DNA of 64,000 nt, from the NCBI GenBank assembly GCA_027314165.1, contig DAHVCH010000012.1, forward strand, positions 1-64,000, given 5' to 3'. This DNA is from Thermoplasmata archaeon (GTDB lineage Archaea > Thermoplasmatota > Thermoplasmata > Lutacidiplasmatales > UBA184). The translations under genes were made by a program, and so were the position numbers. The notes below the pieces were generated by a model. The model was not told where the DNA came from. It worked only from the letters and a program-made list of their open reading frames with translations, and did no database searches. Of the stretch, positions 34,046 through 42,879 are shown in pieces; position 1 is the first letter of the stretch; each line of letters begins with the position of its first letter.

Positions 34046-34941
34046 CCGGGACCCCCCCGCCGTTCCCTTCCGGGCCCACCCTGCGGGACGGGGCCTGGGG
34101 CGCGATCTCCTTCCTCAACGCCATCCCCCAGGGCATCGGGTGCGCCGCGGCGGTCTCGCTGCCGGTCATCGTGGAGGTGGCCTACCTTCCGGCCCCGCCG
34201 GAGAGCCGTCCTTCCGTGGACCTGGCCCAGGGCGAGGCCCCCCCTCTCCTGCGGTGGACGCTCGACAAGGTCTACGAGAGCGTGCAGGTGCCCCCGTCCT
34301 ACAAGTTCCGGGTCGACGTGCGCTCGGGCATCCCGGCCTCGAAGGGGCTCAAGAGCTCCTCGGCCGTTTCCGTGGCGATGGCCCGCGGGATCCGTCGGGT
34401 CCTGGGGCAGCCGCCCTCTCCGGCCGAGGTCGCGGCCATCTCCGCGAAGGCCTGCCTCGCCGCCGGGGTGTCGATCACCGGCGCGTTCGACGACGCCCTC
34501 GCCTGCGCCATGGGCGGCGTGGTCGTGGCCGACGTCCGGGCGCACTGGCAGATGCTCTCCACGGAGGTCCCGGCGGGCCTGCAGGCCCTCCTGTGGATCC
34601 CCGAGACCCCGCGCCCGGACCTGGCGAAGAAGGCGAACGAGCTCCGCGCGCCGGACATGAACGCGAAGGAGGCCGTCCGGCTGTCGCTCCGTGGCGAGTT
34701 CCTCAAGGCGATGAAGTACAACTCCCTCGTGGTCGAGCGTGCCCTCGGGTACGACTACGCGAAGCTCCGCGAGGCGGGGCTGGCGAAGGGGGCGGTCGCC
34801 GCCGGAGTGACAGGGAACGGTCCGGCCCTGGCCTTCGTGGTGCCCCGGGAGCTGACGCCGCAGGTGGCTTCCGCCCTGCCCTGGCAGGGCGCGAAGCTCG
34901 TCACCGCGGAGTTCGTGCGCCCCGGGGTGGTGCCGGCGTGA
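34042..34941 (+). CDS. aroK: shikimate kinase, archaeal GHMP-kinase type
   Basis: 299 residues. The GHMP ATP-binding loop is GIPASKGLKSSSAVSVAMARG, cited by its core SKGLKSSSA, and the C-terminal motif is AAGVTGNGPALAFV. ATP-dependent phosphorylation of shikimate; this family is unrelated to bacterial AroK and is typical of archaea. The start is TTG 34042, in a TTGA overlap with the aroDE stop; the frame extends 30 nt further, but only with residues unlike the family. Overlaps aroA by GTGA. Confidence 0.9.
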   Translation: MTGTPPPFPSGPTLRDGAWGAISFLNAIPQGIGCAAAVSLPVIVEVAYLPAPPESRPSVDLAQGEAPPLLRWTLDKVYESVQVPPSYKFRVDVRSGIPASKGLKSSSAVSVAMARGIRRVLGQPPSPAEVAAISAKACLAAGVSITGAFDDALACAMGGVVVADVRAHWQMLSTEVPAGLQALLWIPETPRPDLAKKANELRAPDMNAKEAVRLSLRGEFLKAMKYNSLVVERALGYDYAKLREAGLAKGAVAAGVTGNGPALAFVVPRELTPQVASALPWQGAKLVTAEFVRPGVVPA

Positions 34942-36359
34942 GCCCGAGCGACGGCAGACCGGCCCGCGCGGCCCGAGGGGTGACCCCCCAGGAGCTCCCT
35001 CGCCTGGTCCAGGTCCATCCGGGGAAGGCCCGCGGCTCGCTGCGCGCCCCTCCCTCGAAGTCCTACACCCATCGGGCGCTCCTCGCCGGCGCCCTGGCCA
35101 ACGGACCGGTCACGGTGCACGGTCCTCTCGTCGCCGACGACACCCTGGCCAGCCTTCGGACCATCGGAGCGCTCGGGGGAGGGTTCCGGACCTTGGAGAA
35201 CGCAGGAGCGGCCGCAGGGAGCTCGGACCTCCGGTGGCAGGTCGTCCCTCCGTCTTCGTGGCCCCCGGACCGCAGGAGCCCTCCGGAGGCCGACGTCGGG
35301 GAGTCCGGGACGACGCTCCGGCTCTTCACCGCCGCAGCCGCCCTCGGGAGCCGGGACGTGCGGTTCGTGGGCCACCCGTCGCTGGCGCGGCGACCGATGG
35401 AGGAGCTCGTGCAGGCGCTTCGGTCCATTGGAGCGGTGACCTCCGGCCCTCCCGCCGGGGCATCCCTCCCCTTCTCGATCCATGGCCCGCTCCATCCCGG
35501 AAAGGTCGAGTTGCGGGGCGACGTGAGCAGCCAGTTCATCTCCGCGCTCCTCTTCGTGCTCCCTCGGCTGGCGGAGGCGAGCGACGTGGTGGTCCGCGGG
35601 GTCCCCGTGAGCGAGCCGTACATCGCGGCCACGCGCGCGACCCTCCGCGCCCAGGGTGTCTCGATCGAACCGACCGAGCAGGGGTACCACGTCCCGGGAG
35701 GCCAGAGGTACTCGGGCTCCGACCTCCTCGTCCCGGGCGACGCGTCCTCGGCCGCCTACCTCCTGGCCCTGGGAGCCCTGACGGGGGGCCCGGTCGAAGT
35801 GCAGGGGCTCCCGGCGGAGTGGCCCCAGGCCGACCTGGCGCTGCTCGAAGTGCTCACGGCCGCCGGCGCGCACGTCTCGAGGTCCGAGGATGTCGTGGAG
35901 GTCAGGGGGGGCCCGCTCCCCCTTTCGCCGTTCGAAGCGAACCTTGACCCCTCCCCCGACCTCGCGCCGTTGCTCGCGGTGCTCGCCTCCTTCTCCTCGG
36001 GACGCTCCGCCCTGCACGGAGGGGCACATCTGGCGGCGAAGGAGAGCGACCGCCGAGAGGGGAGCCTGCGGCTCGCCCGCGCGCTCGGCGCGAAGGCGAA
36101 GGATGACGGACGCACGATCTCGATCGAGGGGCCCGTCTCGGCGAGGAGCCTGGACCTGCGGGACCTTCACGACCATCGGATGCTCTTCTCCGCCGTCGTC
36201 GCGGCCTCGGCCCTGCCCGAACCCTCGCTCGTGGGGGACGGGAAGTGCGCCTCGAAGTCGAACCCGGGATTCTTCGACGAACTGCGCGCACTAGGGATCG
36301 CCTTCACCGTTGACCGTTCCCAGGACGGGCAGGTGCACGCTCGGGAGGGCCGGCCGTGA
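34938..36359 (+). CDS. aroA: 5-enolpyruvylshikimate-3-phosphate (EPSP) synthase
   Basis: 473 residues, somewhat longer than the usual 430 because of a 25-30-residue N-terminal extension. Signature blocks: APPSKSYTHRALLAGAL, VGESGTTLRLFTAAAAL, GDVSSQFISALLFVLP, the phosphate-binding GHPSLARRPMEELV, and HLAAKESDRREG. GTG 34938 overlaps the shikimate kinase stop. The GESGTTLRL stretch has an E-S-G pattern where many enzymes have N-A-G-T, so it is nearer the archaeal/class II type. Overlaps aroC by GTGA. Confidence 0.92.
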   Translation: MSPSDGRPARAARGVTPQELPRLVQVHPGKARGSLRAPPSKSYTHRALLAGALANGPVTVHGPLVADDTLASLRTIGALGGGFRTLENAGAAAGSSDLRWQVVPPSSWPPDRRSPPEADVGESGTTLRLFTAAAALGSRDVRFVGHPSLARRPMEELVQALRSIGAVTSGPPAGASLPFSIHGPLHPGKVELRGDVSSQFISALLFVLPRLAEASDVVVRGVPVSEPYIAATRATLRAQGVSIEPTEQGYHVPGGQRYSGSDLLVPGDASSAAYLLALGALTGGPVEVQGLPAEWPQADLALLEVLTAAGAHVSRSEDVVEVRGGPLPLSPFEANLDPSPDLAPLLAVLASFSSGRSALHGGAHLAAKESDRREGSLRLARALGAKAKDDGRTISIEGPVSARSLDLRDLHDHRMLFSAVVAASALPEPSLVGDGKCASKSNPGFFDELRALGIAFTVDRSQDGQVHAREGRP

Positions 36360-37444
36360 AGATGGACCTGGGGGAGCGCCTGAAGCTCACGCTCTTCGGG
36401 GCGAGCCACGGTCCGGTCGTGGGAGCGGTCCTCGAGGGGATCCCCGCCGGGACCCCCGTGGACCTTCCCGCCGTCCAGCGCGAGCTCTACCGCCGACGGC
36501 CGGTCGGGCGGGCGCTCGCGACGAAGCGCATGGAAGAGGACCTGATCCGGATCGAGAGCGGGGTCGAGGGCGGTCGAAGCACCGGTGGGCCCATCGTGGG
36601 AGTGGTGGAGAACCAGGACGTGCGGAGGGCACCGTATCGGGAGCTCGAGGACGTGCCCCGCCCGGGACATGCCGACTACCCCGCCCGGGTGCGCTTCGGG
36701 ACCGCCATGGACCTCTCGGGCGGCGGCATCTTCTCCGGGCGCATGACCGTCGGGCTCGTGTTCGCGGGCGCCGTGGCCCGAGGGCTCCTGGCTCCTCACG
36801 GGATCGACCTGCTCGCGTTCACTCGGAGCATCGGGGGCGTGGAGGCCTCGGAGGCCGCGCTGGACCGGCCGATGACCGAGCTCCGGTCGGCCGCCGCCGC
36901 GACCGAGGTGTCCTGCCCGGACCCCGAGGCGGGGCCCCGGATGATCGAGGAGATCGAACGCGCTCGACGGGAGGGCGACAGCGTGGGGGGGATCGTGGAA
37001 GTGCGCGCCGACAGGGTGCCCGCGGGGGTGGGCGAACCGTTCTTCGACCCCGTCGAGAGCGTGCTCGCCCACGCGCTGCTCGCGATACCGGCCGTCAAGG
37101 GGATCGAGTTCGGCGCCGGGTTCAAGGCCGCCCGGATGCGGGGGAGCGAGCACAATGACGCGTTCTACGTGGAGGGGGGCAAGGTCAAGACCCGGACGAA
37201 CCACGCGGGGGGGGTCTTGGGAGGTCTCACGACAGGCATGCCCATCGTCGCGCGGGTCGTCGTCAAGCCCACCTCCTCCATTGCGAAGCCGCAAGAATCG
37301 ATCTCTCTGAGCGAGCGCGCTCCGCGCCAGCTCGTGGTCAAGGGCCGCCACGACCCCTGCATCGTCCCTCGCGCAGTCCCGGTCGTCGAGAACCTCACGG
37401 CCTTCGTCCTGGCCGACCTCCTGCTCCAGGGGGGATACCTCTGA
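36356..37444 (+). CDS. aroC: chorismate synthase
   Basis: 362 residues. All three family signatures are present: LFGASHGPVVGAVLEGIPAG near the start, PGHADYPARVRFGTAMDLSG in the middle (shown with G-H-A-D), and GIEFGAGFKAARMRGSEHND...NHAGGVLGGLTTGMP towards the end. It converts EPSP to chorismate with reduced FMN. GTG 36356 lies in a GTGA overlap; an ATG two codons later is also possible. Its stop TGA (37442-37444) overlaps the apparent CTG start of asd. Confidence 0.93.
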   Translation: MKMDLGERLKLTLFGASHGPVVGAVLEGIPAGTPVDLPAVQRELYRRRPVGRALATKRMEEDLIRIESGVEGGRSTGGPIVGVVENQDVRRAPYRELEDVPRPGHADYPARVRFGTAMDLSGGGIFSGRMTVGLVFAGAVARGLLAPHGIDLLAFTRSIGGVEASEAALDRPMTELRSAAAATEVSCPDPEAGPRMIEEIERARREGDSVGGIVEVRADRVPAGVGEPFFDPVESVLAHALLAIPAVKGIEFGAGFKAARMRGSEHNDAFYVEGGKVKTRTNHAGGVLGGLTTGMPIVARVVVKPTSSIAKPQESISLSERAPRQLVVKGRHDPCIVPRAVPVVENLTAFVLADLLLQGGYL

Positions 37445-38520
37445 CGAAGAGAAGGACGGCCCTGCTCGGGGCGAGCGGGTGGATCGGCCAGCACTTCGCC
37501 CGGCTGCTCGACGATCATCCGGAGTTCGAGGCCCCCATCCTCGTGGGAGCGAAGAGCGCGGGGAAGACCCTCGAAGAGCTCTGGCAGCTCGCGGACCAGC
37601 CGGTCCCCGCGGGGCTGGCGAGGGCCCGGGTGGAGGCGCTCACGCCCGCGGAGCTCCTCCGTCGCGGCGTCGAGGTCGCCTTCAGCGCGATCCCCTCCGG
37701 AGAGGCCGGGCCCTTCGAGAGCGAGCTCGCCCGCCGGGGCGTCGCGGTCTTCTCCAACGCGGCGTCGCACCGCATGGACCGGGGGGTTCCCCTTGTTGTC
37801 CCCGAGGTCAACGGCGCCCACCTCTCCGTCCTCTCCAAGCGCCGGGGAAAGGGGTTCATCGTCACGAACTCCAACTGCTCGACCGCGGGCCTGGTGCTTC
37901 CCCTCGCCCCTCTCGTCCCGCTGCTCCGGCCGAAGGAGGTCTTCGTCGCGACCTACCAGGCCCTCTCGGGGGCAGGGTATCCCGGGGTCCCGTCCCTCTC
38001 CATCGAGGACAACGTCCTTCCGTACATCGCCGAGGAGGAGGAGAAGATGGAGCGGGAGACGGCGAAGATCCTTGGAGGGGTCGACGCCCGGGGGTTCCGC
38101 CCTCTTCCGCTTCCCGTGAGCGCGCACTGCGCCCGCGTCGGTTCCCGCGAAGGCCATCTGGAGGCCGTGACGATCAAGGTCGGCCGTCCGGCGTCCTCCC
38201 GGGAGGTCCTTCGCGCCTGGGCGGAGTTCCACCCCCTCGCGCCCGCCATCAGGGAGGGAGGAACGTCCCTGCCGACCGCTCCGGTGTCACCCGTGGTCCA
38301 CCGCCCCGAGGTGGACCGCCCCCAGCCCCTGCGCGACCGGTGGGCCGGGACGCCTCCCCGCGCGCGCGGCATGGCCGTCTCGGTGGGCCGTCTGCGCGTG
38401 GACGAGCGCTCGGTCAGGTTCTTCTCCCTCTCGCACAACGCCGTACGCGGTGGAGCGGGAGGCAGCGTCTTGAACGCCGAGCTCGCGCTCCGCGAGGGGT
38501 ACCTCCGGAGGTCGCCGTGA
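37441..38520 (+). CDS. asd: aspartate-semialdehyde dehydrogenase, apparent CTG start
   Basis: 359 residues. The NADP-binding N-terminus TALLGASGWIGQHFARLLDD is encoded upstream of the first canonical start (GTG 37543), so translation must begin earlier. No ATG, GTG or TTG occurs in frame for more than 20 codons before it. CTG 37441 lies in a CTGA overlap, exactly the NTGA geometry of eight other junctions in this operon. Catalytic Cys is in VTNSNCSTAGL; SAHCARVGSREGHLEAV holds the active-site His. It reduces aspartyl phosphate to aspartate semialdehyde, the substrate of ADTH synthase and a precursor for Thr, Met and Lys. Confidence 0.88.
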   Translation: MTKRRTALLGASGWIGQHFARLLDDHPEFEAPILVGAKSAGKTLEELWQLADQPVPAGLARARVEALTPAELLRRGVEVAFSAIPSGEAGPFESELARRGVAVFSNAASHRMDRGVPLVVPEVNGAHLSVLSKRRGKGFIVTNSNCSTAGLVLPLAPLVPLLRPKEVFVATYQALSGAGYPGVPSLSIEDNVLPYIAEEEEKMERETAKILGGVDARGFRPLPLPVSAHCARVGSREGHLEAVTIKVGRPASSREVLRAWAEFHPLAPAIREGGTSLPTAPVSPVVHRPEVDRPQPLRDRWAGTPPRARGMAVSVGRLRVDERSVRFFSLSHNAVRGGAGGSVLNAELALREGYLRRSP

Positions 38521-39929
38521 CCGGGCGGCAGGGGAGCGGCGGGGGAGCGCCCACCGTCGTGAAGTTCGGGGGCGCGGCCCTGGGATCGGAGGCGAGCCTC
38601 GCCTCCGTGATGGCCGTGGTCCGGAACGCCCCCCGACCCCTCGTCGTGGTGGTCTCCGCACGCGAGGGAGTGACCGACCTGCTGAAGACGGCCATCTCCA
38701 CACCCTCGGACCGGCGGAGGCACGAGCAGGTCCTCGAGCGGCTCACCGCCCTCCACGACGGTGGGGGAACGGAGGTCCAACGTTGCCTGGAGGACCTGCG
38801 GAAGCAGTTCGGTAAGCTGCACCGGGCGGCCGGGGCCCGGGCGTCCGGCCCGAGCCGATCGTGGCTCGCGCGGGCCCCGCCTCCCCTCTCCGACGCCATC
38901 CTGGCCTACGGCGAGCGACTCGCCGCCCACTGGTTCGCGCGACTCCTGGAGCGCGGCGGGGTCTCGGCCCGTGCCGTGGAGGCCGACCTCATCGGGCTCG
39001 CGACCGACGAGCACCATGGCGACGCCATCGTGCTGCTGGACCGTTCCGAGGTTCCGGTGAAGCGCGCGCTTCTCCCGCTCCTGCGGAAGGGGGTGGTGCC
39101 CGTGGTCACCGGGTTCGTGGGACGTACCCCCTCCGGACGCGTTGCGACCCTCGGCCGGGGCGGGTCCGACTACACGGCCACGTGCCTCGGACACCTGCTA
39201 GACGCCGGCCGGGTCGAGCTCGTGAAGAAGGACGTCTCGATCCTGACGGCCGATCCCCGCATCGTCCCCGAAGCGCGCCCGCTCTCGCGTCTTTCCTACG
39301 AGGAGGCGGAGGAGCTCGCACAGTTCGGCGCGAAGGTGCTCCATCCGCTCACCGTCGAACCCGCCCGGGACAAGGGCTTCGAGGTGGTCATCCGCTCGCT
39401 CGTGGACCCTTCGAAGACCACCACGATAGGTCCGGCGCTTCCCGGGGAGGGAAGCCGCGCCCTGACGTTGCTGAGCCCCGCGGCCATGCTCCTGCTCCGG
39501 GTCCCGGGCGGCCGACAACGGAAAGGGGTGATCGCGGAGGTCAGCCGCGTCCTCGCGCACTCGGAAGTGAACGTGATCACGATGTTCACCTCCTCCGCGC
39601 TCCTGATCGTGCTGGTCGAGCACGGCGCGGGCCGGAAGGCCCGCCGGGTCCTGGACCCGTTCGCCCGGGCGGACGGGGCCTCGCTCGAGGGGCCCCTCGA
39701 CGCCTCGCTCGTGACCGCGATCGGGGAAGGGGTGCTGGCGGACCTCGGAGGCCTGCCCTCGGAGGTCTCTTCCCGGGCGCTCGGGGTCTCGGCCACTTCC
39801 CGTACGCTCTCCTTCGCCGTCCCGGTCTCGGCGGGCCACGATACGCTGGTCAGCCTTCACCGGACGCTCGTCGGCCGCCGCTCCCCCGCCCCGACCGCAC
39901 GCGAGAGGGCCCTTCGCGGCCTGACCTGA
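38517..39929 (+). CDS. lysC: aspartate kinase
   Basis: 470 residues. The amino-acid kinase domain begins VVKFGGAALGSEASLASV (KFGG motif), with GRGGSDYTATCLGHLLDA for nucleotide/substrate binding and YEEAEELAQFGAKVLHP late in the kinase domain. A C-terminal pair of ACT-like segments (GVIAEVSRVLAHSEVNVITMFTS) suggests allosteric control. GTG 38517 overlaps the asd stop. With asd it supplies aspartate semialdehyde within the aromatic operon. Confidence 0.9.
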   Translation: MTGRQGSGGGAPTVVKFGGAALGSEASLASVMAVVRNAPRPLVVVVSAREGVTDLLKTAISTPSDRRRHEQVLERLTALHDGGGTEVQRCLEDLRKQFGKLHRAAGARASGPSRSWLARAPPPLSDAILAYGERLAAHWFARLLERGGVSARAVEADLIGLATDEHHGDAIVLLDRSEVPVKRALLPLLRKGVVPVVTGFVGRTPSGRVATLGRGGSDYTATCLGHLLDAGRVELVKKDVSILTADPRIVPEARPLSRLSYEEAEELAQFGAKVLHPLTVEPARDKGFEVVIRSLVDPSKTTTIGPALPGEGSRALTLLSPAAMLLLRVPGGRQRKGVIAEVSRVLAHSEVNVITMFTSSALLIVLVEHGAGRKARRVLDPFARADGASLEGPLDASLVTAIGEGVLADLGGLPSEVSSRALGVSATSRTLSFAVPVSAGHDTLVSLHRTLVGRRSPAPTARERALRGLT

Positions 39930-39941
39930 GGTGGGGCTCCC

Positions 39942-41231
39942 GTGTCACCCCACGCTCCGGCGCTGGACCACCACGCGGATCCCTGGTGGGCCTTCGTGGA
40001 AGGCGCCGCGGACCGCTCGGGAAGCGCGTTCTACTTCGAGCGGGGGGAGAGCCCTGGACGTAGCGGGCGGTACTCGTTCTTCGGCTTCGACCCTGACGCC
40101 CGGGACGTCTGGAGGGAAGCGCGCGACGTCCGCGCCTCCCCTCTGCGGAAGCTCGCGGGGGACCGCTCCCGGGCGGACGGGAGCTGGGTGGGGTTCGTAG
40201 GGTTCGACGCCGTCGGCCTGTTCGAGCCCTTGCTCCGGCCCTCGACCCCGGTCGGTTCGCCCTTCCCTCCGGCCGTGTTCGAACGGTACCCGCGCATCGC
40301 CCACCAGCATCAGGTGCGCCCTCCCTCGCGACGGCCGGCCCCGGAGCTTCCGGAGGAACCGAAGCTGGGACCGCTCTCCGACAGCGCCTCCCGGGTCTCG
40401 TACGAGCGCTCGGTGGGGAAGCTCAAGGAGGCCATCTACGACGGCGACGCGTTCCAGGTGGTCCTGGCGCACCGCAGGACCCGCCGGCTCCACGGAAGCC
40501 TCCTGCCGTTCGTCGATCGGCTGCGTCGCACCGAGCGGTTCGCGTTCCTCTACTACCTCCGGCTCGCCGATGGGGTGGAGGGCGACCGGTCCGGCCTGGT
40601 CGAGATCGCGGGCGCCTCCCCGGAGTCCGTGGTCGAGGTCCGGGACGGCCGGCTCGCGGTGAACCCGATCGCCGGCACCCGCCCCTTCCTCTCGCCGACG
40701 AGGGGCCCCGACGCCCGCCTGCCTCTGGACAAGGACCCGAAGGAGCTCGCGGAGCACCGGATGCTCGTCGACCTCGCCCGCAACGACATCGGGCGCGTCG
40801 CGCGGACCGGGACCGTCCGGCTCGCCCGCCGGGAGGTGCGCGTCCCCTTCGCCCACGTCGAACACCTGGTGAGCCGCGTCACGGGCCACCTCAAGGAGGG
40901 GAGCGACGCGGTGGACGCGCTGTCGGCCACGTTCCCCGCCGGGACCGTGAGCGGGGCCCCGAAGATCCGGGCCACCCACCTGCTCCGCAACGAGGAGCGC
41001 ACCTGGAGGGGCCCGTACGGTGGGGCCGTGGGGATCGTGACCCCCGGTGGAGAGGCCGACTTCGCTCTCGCGATCCGTTCCGCCTTCGCCACCCGCGGGG
41101 CCGTCCACACGGAAGCCGGAGCCGGGATCGTCCACCTCTCGAACCCCACGCAGGAGTGGGAGGAGACCCTCGCGAAGCTCTCCACGGTCGAGCGCGCCTT
41201 GTATCCCCGCCCTGGAGGTCGGCGCCCGTGA
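39942..41231 (+). CDS. trpE: anthranilate synthase component I
   Basis: 429 residues. Chorismate-binding motifs: GASPESVVEV, NPIAGTRPFLSP, DLARNDIGRVARTG, HVEHLVSRV and FPAGTVSGAPKIRA. The N-terminal Trp-site strand, usually LLES-like before GRYS, reads FYFERGE...GRYSFFGFDP: the Ser is replaced by Arg34 in my alignment. TrpE/PabB assignment as TrpE rests on the trp-gene context. GTG 39942 follows gaggtgggg. Works with TrpG, which overlaps by GTGA. Confidence 0.9.
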   Translation: MSPHAPALDHHADPWWAFVEGAADRSGSAFYFERGESPGRSGRYSFFGFDPDARDVWREARDVRASPLRKLAGDRSRADGSWVGFVGFDAVGLFEPLLRPSTPVGSPFPPAVFERYPRIAHQHQVRPPSRRPAPELPEEPKLGPLSDSASRVSYERSVGKLKEAIYDGDAFQVVLAHRRTRRLHGSLLPFVDRLRRTERFAFLYYLRLADGVEGDRSGLVEIAGASPESVVEVRDGRLAVNPIAGTRPFLSPTRGPDARLPLDKDPKELAEHRMLVDLARNDIGRVARTGTVRLARREVRVPFAHVEHLVSRVTGHLKEGSDAVDALSATFPAGTVSGAPKIRATHLLRNEERTWRGPYGGAVGIVTPGGEADFALAIRSAFATRGAVHTEAGAGIVHLSNPTQEWEETLAKLSTVERALYPRPGGRRP

Positions 41232-41815
41232 AGCTCCTCCTCATCGACCACCAGGACTCCTTCGTCTACAACCTGGCCCAGGCCTTCTCCGCGCTGGGAG
41301 CGGAAGTGACCACGCTTCGCTCCTCGGTGCCCATGAGGGAGGTGCGGAAGGTGGGCCCCGACGTCCTCGTCCTCTCCCCCGGCCCGGGTCACCCCCGCGA
41401 GGCGTCCACCATGGGCGTGACCCCGGCGCTGCTGAGGAAGGGCGGGCTCGCACGTGAGGTCCCCACCCTCGGCGTTTGCCTGGGGCACCAGGCCATCGGA
41501 GCGGCCTTCGGGGCCGAGGTGCACCGCGGACCGTTCCCCTGCCACGGCGAGACCTCCTGGGTGCTTCACCACGGGAACGGCCTCTACGAGGGAGTCCCGA
41601 GCCCGTTCCCGGCCGCACGCTACCATTCCCTGGTGGTGGACCGTCACGGCCTTCCCCCGGAGCTCCAGGAGACGAGCTGGGAGGCGGGAGGCGTGCTGAT
41701 GGGACTGCGCCACCGGACCCTGCCGATCGAGGGCGTACAATTCCACCCGGAGTCCTACCTGACCCGTCACGGCGCTCGCCTGCTCTCGAACTTCCTCCGG
41801 AGGGCGCGGCGATGA
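41228..41815 (+). CDS. trpG: anthranilate synthase component II (glutamine amidotransferase)
   Basis: 195 residues, class I amidotransferase. LLLIDHQDSFVYNLAQAF opens the fold; LSPGPGHP, nucleophile Cys in LGVCLGHQAIG, and the His-Glu pair in GVQFHPESYL complete the triad. It feeds ammonia to TrpE. GTG 41228 in a GTGA overlap with trpE; ATGA overlap with trpD. Confidence 0.93.
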   Translation: MKLLLIDHQDSFVYNLAQAFSALGAEVTTLRSSVPMREVRKVGPDVLVLSPGPGHPREASTMGVTPALLRKGGLAREVPTLGVCLGHQAIGAAFGAEVHRGPFPCHGETSWVLHHGNGLYEGVPSPFPAARYHSLVVDRHGLPPELQETSWEAGGVLMGLRHRTLPIEGVQFHPESYLTRHGARLLSNFLRRARR

Positions 41816-42879
41816 ACGACGGGACCGCGCCTACCGTCCGGGCGCTCGAGCGGATCGTCGCCGGCAAGGACCTCGGGGCCGAAGGGGCAGAGGAGGTCGC
41901 GCAAGCTCTCATCGAAGGCTCGCTCCCCCCCGAGCTCGTGGGCGCCATCCTGACCGCCCTCGCCGCGAAGGGGGAGAGCCCGGAGGAGCTCTTCGGCTTC
42001 GCCCGCGCGCTCCGCGCTCGAGCGCGGCGCTTTCCCGGACTCGCCGAGGCGGGCGCCGTGGACCTCTGCGGCACCGGCGGGGCCCGGACCCCCTCCTTCA
42101 ACGTGTCCACCGTGAGCTCGTTCGTCCTGTCGGCGGCCGGGGTCCCGGTGGCGAAGCACGGCAACTTCTCCTCTCGCGGCATGTGCGGGTCGACGGACCT
42201 GCTGGATGCGCTGGGGCTTCCCGTGTCGACCTCCGTGCCCTTCGCCGAGGCCTGCTGGCGGGACGAGCGGCTCTGCTTCCTGCACGCGCCGCTCTACCAC
42301 ACCGCGACGAAGGGGGTGGCCCCGATCCGACGCGCCCTCGGGATCCGCACCATTTTCAACCAGCTGGGACCGCTCACGAACCCGGCGGGAGTGCGGGTCC
42401 AACTGGTCGGATCGGGTTCGGAGGCGTACGCCCGCCTCGCGGTCCCGGTGCTCCGGAAGCTCAAGGTCGAGCGTGTTCTCGCGGTCCACAGCTCCGGAGG
42501 TATGGACGAGTTCAGCTCGCAGGACCCCACCTGGTCGCTGCGAAGCCCGGGGAGAGGGGGCGACGACCCGGCCGAGGAGACGTTCGACCCGAGGAGGCTC
42601 CTACCTCCGCCCGAGCGGGAGGGAGACCTCTCGCCCCGCAGGCCCGCGGAGGCCGCGCGCCTCGCGGAGGAGGTGCTTCGGGGCCAAGGGGACGGCGCGG
42701 TGCGAGGGTCCGTCCTCCTCACGGCAGGGGCCGTCCTCTGGTTGACCGGGAGGGCGGAGGACCTCGGCGAGGGCGTTTCCGGTGCCCGTCGGCACCTGGA
42801 GGACGGCTCCGCCCACGACAAGCTCGAGCGGCTGCGGGCCCTCGCCCGGTCCGGCCCCTGGGATGGGAGGGTACCGTGA
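41812..42879 (+). CDS. trpD: anthranilate phosphoribosyltransferase
   Basis: 355 residues. DLCGTGGARTPSFNVSTVSS is the PRPP-binding loop (GTGG and N-x-S-T), KHGNFSSRGMCGSTDLLDALG the second conserved block, and TIFNQLGPLTNPA the third. It transfers phosphoribose from PRPP to anthranilate. A 20-residue acidic stretch near 240-265 (SPGRGGDDPAEETF) departs from the family. ATG 41812 within ATGA; GTGA overlap with trpC. Confidence 0.93.
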   Translation: MNDGTAPTVRALERIVAGKDLGAEGAEEVAQALIEGSLPPELVGAILTALAAKGESPEELFGFARALRARARRFPGLAEAGAVDLCGTGGARTPSFNVSTVSSFVLSAAGVPVAKHGNFSSRGMCGSTDLLDALGLPVSTSVPFAEACWRDERLCFLHAPLYHTATKGVAPIRRALGIRTIFNQLGPLTNPAGVRVQLVGSGSEAYARLAVPVLRKLKVERVLAVHSSGGMDEFSSQDPTWSLRSPGRGGDDPAEETFDPRRLLPPPEREGDLSPRRPAEAARLAEEVLRGQGDGAVRGSVLLTAGAVLWLTGRAEDLGEGVSGARRHLEDGSAHDKLERLRALARSGPWDGRVP

